64,000 bases of DNA from the NCBI RefSeq assembly GCF_024323335.1, contig NC_066583.1, positions 370,637,952-370,701,951 on the forward strand. Reading direction: 5' to 3'. Position numbers and translations under genes: made by a program. The notes below the pieces were generated by a model. The model did no database searches. It was given only the letters and a program-made list of their open reading frames with translations, and had not been told where the DNA came from. Positions 49,346-62,775 of this stretch are shown in pieces. Within the stretch, counting starts at the first letter, position 1. Each line of letters begins with the position of its first letter. Origin of the DNA: Lathyrus oleraceus (Eukaryota; Streptophyta; Magnoliopsida; Fabales; Fabaceae).

Positions 49346-52300
49346 ACCATTTCTAATTGTTTTGTGTTTTTTAAGTGAACGACGTTACTACGCAATCTAC
49401 CGGATGCTCGACCTTTGGAGACTTACTCACCTGTAGTAGAAGGAGTCAACGTGTCCTTAAGAGAAGATAGAGTTTGTTTGTGTTTTAGGAAAGCTCACGC
49501 AAGAAAGGAAGTCCTAGACGAAGGAACCGTGCTACCTTAATTGACATGCAAACGAGAGACTATGCGAAGTCTAGCAATCCTATGGGGATACAAGCACACC
49601 ACACACAAACACATACAACATGAAATAAACACACCAACAAGGGGCTCAAACATCAAGGGTAAGGCTTTAGTCAAGGGGTCATGTCAACCTCGACAAACAA
49701 GCCGACTGGAAGGGTATCTGAGGCTCTTAACCACTGACATTGACCGTCAGGGTGAGCAGATGAAAGGTGATGAGGATAAGACCTCATAGCTCTTAACCCG
49801 GGCCCGGGTGAGCTTGAATCAATGAAGGTGTGGGGGTCCAGAATGTGGGACTCTATTCCACTTGACTGACTCTATATACAAGGATCTTGGGTGTTTATTC
49901 AAATGCATCAGCACGTAGTGCGAGCAAGATGAAAGACTCAACTGAATAACAGGGGATTGATTGCAAATCCCTTCTATCTGCCAATTGCCTCTTCACTTAG
50001 GAGGACTTGAAGTACATGGCACAAAAGTAAACAAACACAGTCATTGCCTCTTAAGGAGGACTTCAGCCAAATGCCTGCCAAACATAAACGACAGGGCTTC
50101 CAGACTACATGGAGTTAGGGGATGTTTACCTAGGTGATATGCCAACCACAAGCAAAGCAAAGCAACTCAAGCAATGAGTTAAAGCTACTAAAGCACCTGT
50201 GAGAAAATCAAACAAGTCAATATTCACATCTAGACAAACCAAACAGACAGTCAACAGTGAGACAACCAATATACACAATGCATGTCAACAACCCAAGTGA
50301 GTTAGCCACCCAAGGACCTACAACACAATCAACATTAGTTAAACAAAGCAAATTGCATCTCCATTCATGAGATCAACATAAACCATTGGGACTAGGAGCT
50401 TGAACCTGAAATGCAAAACTCAAAAGATGAGTACAAACCACTAGCACCAAGGCTAGGGTCAAAGGCAAAGTAAAAAGTCAAAACAGCAAGCAATATTAAA
50501 CATGAAGCTCATTTATTCAAGTAAGAACATGTCCTAAAAAGGACCAAACCTAAATCAAATGGCAAAGTCATTAATTGCACAAGATAAGGCAAAAGGTACA
50601 CAAGGTGATCACAATTGGACATGAAGAATCAAAATTCCATATTAAAACAGAAATGAATCAAACAATCATGAAAATTTTTATGTGCACACAACATGTAAAA
50701 CACAATCATCATGCCGAAAATTAGGATCAACAGAACTCAATTGACCTGGAAATGAAAATGCACAAGTATGACATCAAATTGTGTGACACACATTGTCACA
50801 CCCTACATTCATGTGCCTAAAACAGAGATGAAAAATTAGAAAAATACACAACCAAGCCTCAAAAATCATGCAAGATGTTAGGAATCAACACACCAAATTT
50901 CAAATCAATTGGCCAATTATTGAGCATTTCACAAAAGAATGAATGAAGCATGTCACATTTGCATACATGTCCAAAGAATCAATCACATTTAAAAATCCAG
51001 AAATGATAAAATCATGAAATCACAACCAAAAAATAATAGACACTTCAAGGATCATGTGAGAAAAAATTTGGAATTATTTGGAATCATTTTAAATTTTTAG
51101 TGATTTTTTGAATATGATGAAAATATTTGAAATAAAATGAACAAAGCACATGATGAAATGGAGGGAAAGGTAAATGGTGGATTAATTTGAAAATATGCAC
51201 GCTGTAGGGATCGAACCAGGTGGCAAATAAAAGAGAAGCGCTTGGAACAAATAAACACAAAAATGCTGGAGCCAAGGGTCGAAGGCGGGCACATCAAAAC
51301 GCCATCGTTTTGGAACAGAGAAAACAAAAGGAAACTCAAACGCGTTCGCTGGGAATCGAAGTGAGGTCAAGGCCAAAACGTTGCACTTCACTAATTGAAG
51401 TGGCAACCACCTAAGCAGTCCAAGGCGTGCGTGGACGAGTCAAAGAAACGCTAGCCTATGGATACGCCTAGCAAGGGCCACGCAACCGCTGACAGGGACA
51501 AGCCCTAGCGCTGAACCAGGTGACGGCACAAGTGGTGGTTTCCACCGTCTTCTTCGTGAAGACGGTGGCGCTACAGTAGCTCCACTTATTTATTTTTTTC
51601 AGATTTCATCAACCAGTACACCAAACGAAAGCTTATCACACGTAGATCACAAATCTAACATCATTTCATCCTAACAATCCATGAATTAGGAGAATCGAAG
51701 AAAAACATTTTTGCACTCAAACTTTCAATTCAACATATCTCAATGAATATTGCACCATTTTTAATTCTAAAAGCATCAGTGTGATCAGCATGGAGAAAGC
51801 TATCTAAACATGTGCATAACAACAAGAATTAAGATGTTCGAAAATCACACCTCTTGAAGATCAATCAATGGCAGCAGTGGATTCAAAGGCCTAACTGTGT
51901 CCAAATCTCTTCTATCAACCTTGTTATGAAGTCTGATGTAGAAATTGAAGCTTGAAACGACTAGATCTTGATTAATTTGCCACTTCCATCTTCATGTTCT
52001 TGAGCTTGCACACCTTGATTCTTCACCAAATGCTTCAATCAAGAGCTTGAATTCTACCAAATGCTGATCCATGAGCAAGAATATACAATACAAATCATAT
52101 GCTATGTGGAGAATTTTTGAATTTTGATGGAGAGAAATTTTGGAGGGAAAACTTGGATCTAGATCCAGAATCAATGAAACTGAAAAATTCTGTTATGATT
52201 AGCCTTTTATATGCTTCCTTAATCACTTTGCTAATTACACTTAGGCATGGCTAATGAAAGTTTAATGAGATATGAGGTGTAATGCCAAATTGGAAATTTC

Positions 52301-53329
52301 ACCCTATGCATGGCCATCATGAATGTGAACAGTAGCATGCATGGTGTTTTTCCCCTTAAAATGACCTCATGAACATGATGGAATCGTTAAAAAACTCATA
52401 TGATGTACCAATTTTAAATTCATGATTTTCCCTCCAAAAATCACATGTATGGACCAATGGTCATGTGATTAAATTTCATGCAATGCAATGAGGGTTTTGG
52501 AAAATATAGGTCATGACATGCATTATGCAAAAAGAGGCACTCAATTTGGAATTTTAGATCAAAAGTTATGGCTCTTGGAAGTTCCATGCACACTTGGCAA
52601 TGATTTGATCATAACTCCTCAACCATTCATCGGATGCTCATGATCTTGGACTTTTTGGAAATGGGAGAGAAAGATCTTCATCTTTCATGTTGGACAAAAT
52701 TTCATTTGAAGCTTCTTTGATGTTGGAAAGTCAAGTTGAAAGTGGTCTATAAACTTGCCATTTTTGGAAACTTGAAATTACAGGTCACTTTCCATATTGG
52801 GAAACTTTTGATCTGGCTTCAAAATCTTCAAGATAGATGTTTGACATGATGAATAAACCTCGTTTGGACATGAATGAAGTGTCTCAAACCATTTCTCTAT
52901 CTCCTAGCCCTCAGTTGACTTTCAGTTGACTTTTATGGGCCCCAGATGACCTGGACATGCACTGATGACTTTGAGCCTCTACCACTTGGTCAAGTTGCTT
53001 CAAAATGAACCCTTGGATCATATAAGCTCTTGCGCAAAATCATGTGGCCTTCATTTCAAGGAAAACTTGCTGTCTCTGCACAGATGAATTCTCTTGATGC
53101 CAGTCTTGACTGATAAGATGCAATGTACTATGCAATGTTAATGACCTAAAAAAATGAAATGAATGCATGAGTAGGGGGTGCAAATTTGAGGTGCTACAGC
53201 TGCCCCTATTCAATCAACTGAGAACCTGAACGGATGAGAGCAACGACTGTCAGACCTTCAAGGTAAACAGGGATTGAATACCAAAAGAACCTGGAATTTG
53301 CACTCTGCGGGGGATGACGTGAAGAAAGC

Positions 53330-54480
53330 GAGGCCATTTACCGATGGCGGCTTCAACTGGATGCGATATTAAAAGGAAGCTAGACCATTTACTGATGGTG
53401 GCTTCAAAACAACCTTTGATATTTACCGATATCAAAGTCAGCGATGCCATTTACCGATGGCTATTGGGGAACAAATGTTACAGATAGCGGGGCCATTTAC
53501 CGATGGCGGCTAAACTGGGCACTCGACATTTACCGATATCGAATGAAGCGAGACCATTTACCGATGGTAGCTTCAAGGCAACATTTGATATTTACCGATA
53601 TAAAAGTCAGCGATGCCATTTACCGATGACACCTGGGAAGCAGGAAAGCAAGGCCATTTACCGATGGCGGCTTCCACTGGGGAGGAAAAAGATATTTACA
53701 ACTGGAACCAGACAAGACGTTTACCGACGACTCTACTGGGGATTTTGATATTTATCAAAGGAAGGATACATGACCAGACATTTACCGATGACTGGAAAAA
53801 AGGATACACAACCAGACATTTACCGATGACTGGAAAAAAGGATACACAACCAGACGTCAATGGACGAATGGGAAAAAACTCGACGCTTACCGACATCGAA
53901 AGATGATGTTTACCGACATCAAAAAAGGACGACCAGACATTTACCGATGACTGGGGAGAAGGAACTCGATGTTTACCGACATCGAAAAAAACGACCAGAC
54001 ATTTACCGATGACTGGAAAAAGGAACACAACCAGACGTCAACGGACGAATGGGAAAAAGGAATACGACCAGACATTTACCGATGACTGGGAGAAAATGAA
54101 TCACAACCAGACATTTACCGATGACTGGGGAGAAGGAACACCACCAGACATTTACCGATGATTGGGAAAAAGAAATCATGACCAGACATTTACCGATGAC
54201 TGGGAAAAAAGATCACAACCAGACATTTACCGATGGCTGGGAAAAACTCGATGTTTTACCGACACCGAAACAATGGTGTTTACCGACACCAAGGAAAGAA
54301 TACTCTCATGATACGAAACCATTTACCGATGGCTGATATCCGCAGATAATAAATCTGCTGGGGATTTGAAACAACAAAACCATTTACCGATGGTCAACAA
54401 ACGACTCAATGTTTACCGACATCGAACGATGATGTTTACGGACACCAAAAAACAGACCTTACGGGGGTCGACACGACACT
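53330..54480. repeat. Irregular tandem field of CATTTACCGATG units
   Basis: More than 25 copies of (C/A)ATTTACCGATG(A/G)C or GTTTACCGACATC variants, spaced mostly 35-60 bp. The left half uses 'gaagcgaggccatttaccgatggcggcttc', the right half 'gaccagacatttaccgatgactggg'. The core TTTACCGA is nearly invariant while the linkers drift, so the array grew from one motif with different higher-order units. Confidence 0.9.
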
Positions 54481-55117
54481 TACCGGTATCGCAAGGATGA
54501 CATCCACATGTGTCACAACAAGGCAGACACCTGCTGGGGACCATACTGGGGAGAATCAAATTTTCCTTTCACGGACGGGTGAGGAAATAAACCTCTTTGG
54601 GGATTATCGATTCTGAATGCTGTCAGGAGCAACTGTAGCAAATGTGTCATACAGATGTTGAAAAATGATCCGCCTCTGCTGGGGGTATGATCCAATCCGG
54701 TTTAACACATGTATGCATATGTTTGAGTTTTTCTATGGCGTAATGCTCCATACTGAATGGAAATGCTACGCGATTTGAGGATGCAAATGCAAATGATGAT
54801 TACTATATGCAAGATGCAAATGAAGGAAAACTGCTGTTGGAAGAGCAAGTGATAACTCTGCTAAGCACATGATTCTGATTCGGTCTTCCAACTCTATGGG
54901 GAGACACAACAATTCTGCTACGGGTACTTGCTGATCTTGTCACTCTGGGAACGACAGAGAAACCGACTCAACTGGGGAATCATCTGTTGGAAAAGCAACA
55001 ACCTTCCAATCATGCCGGGGGATAGCACTGCTGCTGGGGAAAGGATAATCCTTACTGGGGACGACCTCTACTGAACCCCAATCCACTTGGGGACTCCGCT
55101 GGAGGGAAACAAACAAT

Positions 55118-55257
55118 GCAAACCTCCGCTGGGGAAACAACTGATGCAAGCCTCCGTCGGGGAAACAAATGATGCAAGCCTCCGTTGGGGAAACAACTGA
55201 TGCAAGCCTCCGCTGGGGAAACAACTGATGCAAGCCTCCGCTGGGGAAACAACCACC
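55118..55257. repeat. 28-bp tandem repeat, five copies
   Basis: Unit GCAAGCCTCCGCTGGGGAAA plus CAACTGAT, starting at 55118, 55146, 55174, 55202 and 55230, with one- or two-base variants. Looser 'ctgctgggga' relatives continue to about 55500. Since 84 = 3 x 28, the array reads open in several frames and produces spurious proteins. Confidence 0.95.
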
Positions 55258-56369
55258 TTCAGACTTGCTAAGGAAAAACACTCTCAACCCTGCTGGGGAA
55301 ACTGCAGACTCAACCCTGCTGGGGATTGCAACACTTCAGACCTGGCTGCTGAGGAACAACCCACACACAGACACCTCCGCTGGGGAAATAACAATCTTCT
55401 GACTCACTGGGGAACTAACAGTCCTCAGACCTGCTGAGGACAGGGCAACCTTCAAACCTGGCTGGAAAACATCTTCAACCCTGCCGGGGATTGCAATCAA
55501 CTTCAGGCCTGATTGCCGAGGCAACACCGATCTTGGACTCGCTGGGAAGACCAATTCTGACCCTGACTTGGACAACCCAACTTCTCACACTACTGGACAG
55601 TGTTGAAACACCTTTGAACAAACTGTGGCTCATCTGCTTTAGCCAGCAATCAAAGATAGTAGCCTGCAAAACAGCAAGACATACATGCCCCAGGGGATTG
55701 TATGGACAAGATACACCCAAGTGTAATCAACATTCAAAATGATTTTCAAATGTTTTATCTTTCTGCACGTTATTGTCTAGCCTTCATGTTTTTTAGATGC
55801 AATGTTTATCAAAAATTCGGACGTTTTTGCAAACAAAACAGTAAAATAAAACAAGAGAGCAATTTAACTGAATACCGACTTTTATTGATTGAAAATGGGC
55901 CTGAAAAGGCGAATACATCAGGAAGCAATTCCTAGGAAGAGGTAATTGTGCCAAAACAAGGAAATAAACTATCCTATTGGCAATGTGAACACGACAGCCA
56001 CTATTTTCCAATTCTGTTATGACTCGTAGATCCTCAATTTCCCCTAAATTCCTTGCCTTCTGAGAAGAATGATTGGACCGATCATATCCTTCAGGATGGT
56101 AGACGATGAAGCGCGATGAAGTACAAATAACTCAGACTGTAGCCTTCGCTTTAATCCCTCTTTTGCTTGGATCGCCTTTTCAGGTTTTCAATCCACCGGG
56201 ATACCCATTTTTGTCTAAGCCGCCTTTTCAGGTTTTCGACTTACCGGGTGTACATATTCTTTTTCATTCTTTATCCCTAACTTTTGCCCGAACCTTTTTC
56301 TTTTTCTTGGTTCACCGGGATGCCCTTTTTTGCCTGGACTCTTTTATTCTTTTTGTCCAGCGGGTCAAT

Positions 56370-59300
56370 TTATGCGAAGTATTTTTTGACTACATCTGAG
56401 TTCACAGGGGACAGAAAATCTTCACCATCCATAGTTGTCAGCATCAAGGCTCCACCAGAGAAAACTTTCTTAACAACATATGGACCTTCATAATTCGGAG
56501 TCCACTTGCCCCTGTTATCTGTACCGGGAGGAAGGATCCTCTTCAAAACCAAATCACCAGTCTGATAGCTTCGAGGATGCACTTTCTTATCAAATGCCTT
56601 CTTCATCCTTTTCTGATACAGTTGCCCATGGCACACAGCTGCTAACCGCTTCTCTTCGATAAGGCTCAACTCATTAAACCTCGTCCGAATCCACTCAACT
56701 TCGTCTAGCTTGACATCCAGCAAGACTCTCAGAGAAGGAATCTCCACTTCAACATGTAGGACTGCCTCCATACCATACACAAGGGAGTAAGGGGTTGCCC
56801 CGATCGACGTACGTACTGAGGTACGGTACCCATGCAAAGCGAAAGGCAACATCTCATGCCAATCCTTGTACGTCACGACCATCTTCTGCACAATCTTCTT
56901 GATGTTCTTGTTAGCCGCCTCTACAACACCATTCATCTTCGGTCTGTAAGGAGAAGAATTGTGATGTTCGATCTTAAAATCTCTACAGAGCTCTTTCATC
57001 ATCTTGTTATTGAGATTCAAACCATTATCAGTAATGATTCTCTCCGGAACCCCATAACGACAGATAATCTCCTTCTTAATGAATTGGGCAACCACTTGTT
57101 TGGTAACATTAGCATAGGAAGCTGCTTCCACCCACTTGGTGAAGTAATCAATCGCGACCAGGATGAAGCGATGTCCATTAGAAGCAGTAGGTTCAATCTT
57201 CCCAATCATATCGATGCCCCACATCGCGAATGGCCAAGGCGAATTCATGACATTCAGAGGGCTTGGTGGTACATGCACCCTATCTGCATAGATCTGGAAT
57301 TTATGGCACTTCCGAGCGTATTTGAAACAATCGGATTCCATAGTTATCCAGTAATAACCGGCTCTCAACAACTTCTTGGACATTGCATGACCACCAGCAT
57401 GGGTACCGAAAGACCCCTCGTGCACTTCTTGCATTAACATGTCTGCTTCGTGTCTATCCACGCATCTGAGCAGAACCATGTCAAAGTTCCTCTTATACAG
57501 CACATCATCCTGATTCAGATAAAAGCTTCCAGCTAGCCTTCTCAGGGTCTTCTTATCACTCTTTGATGCTCCCTTAGGATACTCCTGGTTTTTGAGGAAA
57601 TTCTTAATGTCATAGTACCATGGCTTCTCATCAACAACAGACTCGGCTGCAAACACATACGCAGGCCTCTCGAGTCGATTCACAGCAACGTGTGGCACAT
57701 GATTATGCCAATGCACCTTAATCATAGAAGACAAAGTAGCCAAGGCATCATCCATCTGATTTTCATCTCGGGGTACATGATACAACTTCACTGTCTTGAA
57801 GAAAGTCAGGATCCTTCTGGTGTAATCTCGATAAGGAATCAAATGCGGCTGATGAGTATTTCAGTCTCCATTGACTTGGTTAATCACTAGAGCGGAATCT
57901 CCATAGATGTCCAGAGTTTTGATCCTTAAATCGATGGCTTCTTCAATCCCCATGATACAAGCCTCGTACTCAGCCTCATTGTTGGTTACTTCAAAAGTCA
58001 ACCTGGCAGAAAAAGGTAAGTGCGCACCTTTAGGATTGATGACTACTGCCCCAACACCGTTACCATTCACATTAACCGCCCCATCAAACATCAGTGTCCA
58101 CTTGTCATCAGGATCCGGTCCTTCCTCGACAAGAGGCTCTTCACAGTCTTTCATCTTTAGATACATGATGTCTTCATCAGGGAATTCAAACATCATCGGC
58201 TGATAGTCCTCGATTGGTTGCTCGACAAGGTAGTCAGACAGAATACTACCTTTGATGGCCTTCTACGACGTGTACTGGATATCATACTCTGTTAAAATCA
58301 TCTGCCAACGAGCTACACGTCCAGTGAGAGCCGGCTTCTCAAAGATGTACTTCACTGGATCCATCTTAGAAATCAACAAGGTAGTATGGTTCAGCATATA
58401 CTGTCTCAGTCAGCGAGCAGCCCATGCCAAAGCACAACAAGTTTTCTCGAGCAGTGAATATCTTGTTTCACAGTCGGTAAACTTTTTGCTAAGGTAGTAT
58501 ATTGCATGCTCTTTTCGACCAGACTCGTCATGCTGTCCCAATACACACCCCATCGAATTCTCAGTCACTGAAAGGTACATTATCAGAGGCCTCCCAGGAA
58601 CAGGAGGTATAAGGATTGGAGGTTTCTGCAAATATTCTTTTATCTTGTCAAAAGCTTTATGACAATCATTGTTCCACCTGATTGCTTGATCTTTTCTTAG
58701 CAATTTGAAGATCGGTTCACACGTGGCCGTTAGGTGAGATACGAACCGTGCAATGTAGTTCAATCTCCCTAAAAACCCACGAACCTGCTTTTCAGTTCTT
58801 GGTTCAGGCATTTCTTGAATAGCTTTTACTTTCGCTGGATCAACCTCAATCCATTTCTCACTGACAATGAAACCCAACAGCTTACCGGATCTCACTCCAA
58901 ACGTACACTTGTTTGGATTCAGCCTCAGTTTGAACTTTCTCAGTCTTTCAAACAACTTCTGCAGGTTTACCAGATGCTCCTCTTCTGTCTGAGACTTTGC
59001 AATCATATCATCCACGTACACTTCAATTTCTTTGTGCATCATGTCATGAAAGAGAGTCGTCATAGCTCTCTGATAGGTAGCACCGACATTCTTCAGCCCA
59101 AATGGCATCACCTTATAGCAGAACGTGCCCCAAGGTGTAATGAATGTCGTCTTTTCCATGTCTTCTGGCGCCATCTTGATCTGATTATAGCCAGAAAATC
59201 CATCCATGAAAGAGAAAACCGAGGATTGAGCAGTCTTATTAACCAATACATCAATGTGAGGTAATGGGAAGTCATCTTTCAGACTGGCTCTGTTTAAATC

Positions 59301-59817
59301 CCGGTAGTTAACACACATCCTGACTTTACCATCCTTCTTCGGCACGGGAACGATGTTGGCCACCCACGGGGGATAATTGGTAACTGCCAGAAAACCCGCA
59401 TCCAACTGCTTTTGAACCTCCTCTTTGATTTTGACAGCCATATCAGGACTAGTTCTATGAAGCTTCTGCTTTACCGAAGGACAATCTTCTCTGAGAGGTA
59501 GCCTGTGCACCACAATATCTGTATCCAACCCAGGCATATCTTGATACGACCATGCGAATATCTCCACATATTCTCTCAGCATTTCAATCAACCCTCTTGA
59601 AAGAGAGAGATCAAGATTCCTTCAAAGCAGCCCCGATCTTGATCTCTCTCTTGGCGTCCTCAGTACCAAGGTTAATAATCTCCAACTCTTCCTGATGAGG
59701 TTGGATGACCCTTTCCTCCTGTTTCAATAATCTGACCAATTCTTTGGGGAGTTCACAATCTTCCTCACTCTCCTCTTCAGCTTGGTAAATGGGATTATCA
59801 AAATCATACTGAGCCAT
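56370..59817 (-). pseudogene. Ogre/Tat pol: RT, RNase H, archaeal-type RNase H, integrase (broken)
   Basis: Right to left: a short acidic N-terminal part (59611-59817, MAQYDFDNPIYQAEEE); RT (58410-59591: PVPKKDGKVRMCVNYRDLN, FSFMDGFSGYNQIKM, catalytic YVDDMIAKS) with linked RNase H (MGCVLGQHDESGRKEHAIYY); a second, archaeal-type RNase H (57861-58196: MFDGAVNVNGNGVGAVV, NNEAEYEACIMGIEEA, GDSALVINQV), the mark of the Tat/Ogre lineage; integrase (56370-57842: FAMWGIDMIGKIEP, IDYFTKWVEAASY, IITDNGLNLNN, MNGVVEAANKNIKK). Breaks: a frameshift between 59591 and 59611, TGA at 58410-58412, TAG at 58263-58265 and TGA at 57861-57863; the stops fit single C-to-T or G-to-A changes. Catalytic motifs remain, so loss is recent or mild, but no full Pol can be translated. 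Confidence 0.92.
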
Positions 59818-60093
59818 AACAAAACTGTTTTTAGTGGAGTCCGCGAGATCGATTCTGCATGTTAATGCTTTATTTTAGAAAAGAATTCAAGAAAGTCACA
59901 AAAACAAAAAACATTGCCATTTTTATTGTTTTGAAAGTGAAAACAAAAACAGAAAGACAGTGAGCACAAATTTGTTTGCAAAACGTCCTTTATTAATGAT
60001 AATCATTTCAAAACATGATGTGGCCCTACAATGAACCGCTACGCCTCGGGCAAAGCGCAGGGTTTTTGTGCAAAATGAAAAAACAAAAGAAAA
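59818..60093 (-). other. Spacer between gag-pro and pol, possible Ogre intron
   Basis: About 276 bp of AT-rich sequence without a frame separates the protease frame stop (60094) from MAQYDFD (59817). Ogre elements are known to carry an intron at this place that is removed to join protease and RT frames. I cannot fix splice sites with confidence. Confidence 0.5.
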
Positions 60094-61906
60094 TTACTCT
60101 GTCTGAAGAGTAACTTGGACTATTTCTTCGGCTGTCCAATTGTTCACCATCTCCCCTGGAGCACACGGGCGCACCCAGTTGTCCATATCATAATCACCGT
60201 CACCGTCTTCATTACCGGTTGCAAAGCCGTCACCATGATTCATCAACCCAGCGCTGGTGAAGGTACACGGCCCTTTCTGAACATCCTGCTCCGACTGAAG
60301 AGGTTGATAACCAATACCAAATTTGTCTTCTTTCACGGGCATGTCAACCATCTTGCCCCAGCCTTCTGCGTTGCCTGAGTTAACGACCTCTAGAGCCTGC
60401 TTGTATGACGCAATCGAGACACCCGACTTCTTCTGCTCAACAAAAGCTACCTTCTCAATCTCAATGGTCTCGAAAGCTTGGCACAGAGTTTCATGAATTT
60501 CGCCATCCATCTCCACATACTTGAAAGAGGATAGATGACTCACGAGAATGTCCTCCTCGCCGCACACAGTCACGACCTGACCATTCCACACATACTTCAA
60601 CTTTTGATGGAGAGTTGACGAAACTGCTCCAGCCCCGTGTATCCAGGGACGCCCCAATAAACAACTATATGCTGGTTGAATATCCATCACATAGAAGATA
60701 ATATCAAATACCTCCGGGCCAATCTTCACGGGCAACTTGACTTCTCCAAAAACAGATCGCTTGGATCCATCAAAAGCACGGACCACAAGATCACTTGGGG
60801 TGAGGACGACCCCCTCAACATCAAGCTTAATCAAAGCCTTCTTGGGCAACACGTTCAACGAAGAGCCAGTATCAACCAACACATGTGACAATACCGAGCC
60901 TTTGCACTCCATAGTGATATGCAGGGCTTTGTTGTGATTGCGACCCTCAGGCGTCAAATCCAGATCTGTGAACCCCAACCCATGTCTCGTGCTCACATTC
61001 GCAATAACACCCTCGAGCTGGTTGACTGAAATCTCTTGAGGCACGTAAGCCAGATTCAACATTTTCAGCAAGGCGTTACGGTGTGCCTCAGAACACAATA
61101 ACAGAGAAAGGATAGAGATTTTGGACGGAGTTTGGTTCAGCTGGTCCACGATCTTATAATCACTTTTCTTAATGATCTTCATGAACTCCTCCACATCTTT
61201 CTCAAAGGAACCCTCAGGCACTTCCTTCTGCACAGGTCCTTCTTCAACCACATCTTGCTTCCCTTTTGCTTTGGCAAGAGCCTCAGCAGTATTGTCCCTC
61301 AGAGTCTGTGGTGCAAACAGACGACCACTTCTTGTAAACCCTCCAGGTCCTCCCACATTGTCCACAGCCGGACCAACAGTTACAGGAGTCTTATTTGGCA
61401 CACCGATAGTCACTGGAGCCTGATTCATTGGTCTGGTTTGACTCTCCGACCTTCTGTTGCTGCGGAAAGCATTATCATACTTCCACGGAACCGCTATACT
61501 ATTCTCAACCGGTCTTCCACCGGAAGCAATAATGGTGACAGGAGTCACTGGTGCAGATATGGTTACCGGAGTACCAACATTTATGGGTGCACTAACAGTT
61601 CTTGGAGCACGTCCGGGACCTTCGGACGGTTTGAAGTAAATGGTGACAGTTGATACCACCCCACGATCTTTTACAGCCCGACTGAACTGTAGGCAACCAT
61701 CATCCATCAAACCCTGGATACCTCTTCTCAACTTTTCACAACCATTCTCTTGATTAACACAATTAGGACAAGTCTCGTCACAACCTGGGAACACTCCCCC
61801 TTTCAACAGACGTTCCTTTACCACAAGCAACGAAGTCTGAACCTCATCAACACTGACTACCAAATCCACAACATCTTCACTTTCCACATTGTTCACCCTA
61901 GGCCCA
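60094..61906 (-). pseudogene. Ogre/Tat gag C terminus and protease, truncated
   Basis: An open frame of 600 residues (61896-60094) that is only the downstream part of Gag plus protease. A Cys-rich patch (about 43-68, CPNCVNQENGCEKLRRGIQG) is followed by a Pro/Thr/Val-rich linker with repeated PVTI-type motifs (about 95-180), then the aspartic protease with DTGSSLNVLP (342-351), VRAFDGSKR, and LLGRPWIHGAGAV further on. The frame has no internal stop, but gag sequence upstream is cut at 61906 by an inserted LTR, so the visible Met is not the native start. Protease and pol are in separate frames, as in other Ogres. Confidence 0.85.
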
Positions 61907-62775
61907 TGTTGGAAAGTATATTTCGTGTCAGGTTTTTGTTATCGTATCCACAGAGATTGTAAGATATCACTGCCGTTCAATGGTTGAATTAATCTTAACT
62001 TAATGTAACACTAGGGTTTTGGTTTTAATCAAGTTATCTTGCATACAAAGTAATTAATTGCGGAAAAAGTTATGTTTTGATTAATATGAGAAATATTGTC
62101 AAAGTTAGGTTTCAATGACTACATTGCTTTGCATGTATTTGCTCGGTCAACAATCTTATAAACTCCTTTAGATGATAAATTATTTCACAAGGTCCTCTCA
62201 ATGCGTTTCTCTCGAACACCCATTGTGAGTTTTGCCATTTTGATCCATTGTTTCTCTCGAACACAATCTATCAAAATGACAACTTTTTGGTTCAACCTTA
62301 TGGTGAACAAAATCATTCGTTACTATCTCTAGCTAACAAACAAGTTTGGATGAAAACCTAGGTCAAGAATCGGTAAACATCTCTCGATCAAATACCAACA
62401 CAAAGAGTTTTAAATAGAAACAAAGTTTTCATCATATATTTACCGTTAAAGAGTTTACATATGAGGATCCTTACATTTACACACAAAGCTAGCAATCACC
62501 TACATCTAACCTTGACAAATGGAAGACTTAGCTACTCATTTTCATGGTAGCTTGGTCGGCAAGTAAGGAAAGAGGGTTGATCAACATCCAAGTCGGATAA
62601 TCGAAGTTGGATGGGAATCCACCTTCTTTTTGTGGAAGATGGTTGCTAGATGAAGAGAAATGAAATTAGGGCATAAAAACTCCCACAAAACAATGCTGTA
62701 AAATATCTAGGAGAAAGTACAAAAAATGGAAAAGTTGGTAAAAATGAGGTATGGTGCCCAAAAGTGGCACCTGCT

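Larger units (their letters stand above)
47934..53198 (-). repeat. Ogre/Tat-type LTR (3' LTR in element orientation)
   Basis: In minus orientation it starts TGTAGCACCTCAAATTTGC at 53198, right after a purine tract. It runs about 5.2 kb, passes a TATA box (48462-48469), contains the 'ggtattagcacccct' phrase (about 48700) I associate with Fabeae Ogre LTRs, and seems to end ...CCCTCAACA at 47934. The right edge is clear; the left edge is a judgement. It holds no coding sequence; the many short frames within are chance or repeat-derived. The 5' LTR lies outside the window or has been lost. Confidence 0.7.
53199..56369 (-). other. Ogre 3' untranslated region
   Basis: About 3.2 kb between the integrase stop and the LTR. 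It starts at the LTR side with the tract ATTGAATAGGGGCAGC (minus, 53199-53214), the polypurine tract. It holds two tandem-repeat fields (53330-54480 and 55118-55500) and, nearer the integrase, repeats of 'cgccttttcaggttttc' (about 56170 and 56222). Long repeat-bearing spacers between integrase and LTR are a known Ogre trait. No gene is present; frames such as 54940-55287 arise from the repeats. Confidence 0.75.

Noticed and set aside
54940..55287. Cys/Phe-rich proteins read through the 28-bp repeats
   Set aside because: Repeat unit length times three is divisible by three, so frames stay open by construction; no homologue recognised.
53330..55500. Regularly spaced repeats resembling a CRISPR array
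   Set aside because: Spacing is irregular, linkers are related to each other, and the context is a plant retroelement 3' region with no cas genes.
56832..57437. 201-residue plus-strand frame opposite the Ogre integrase
   Set aside because: Shadow of the integrase reading, which carries clear family motifs.
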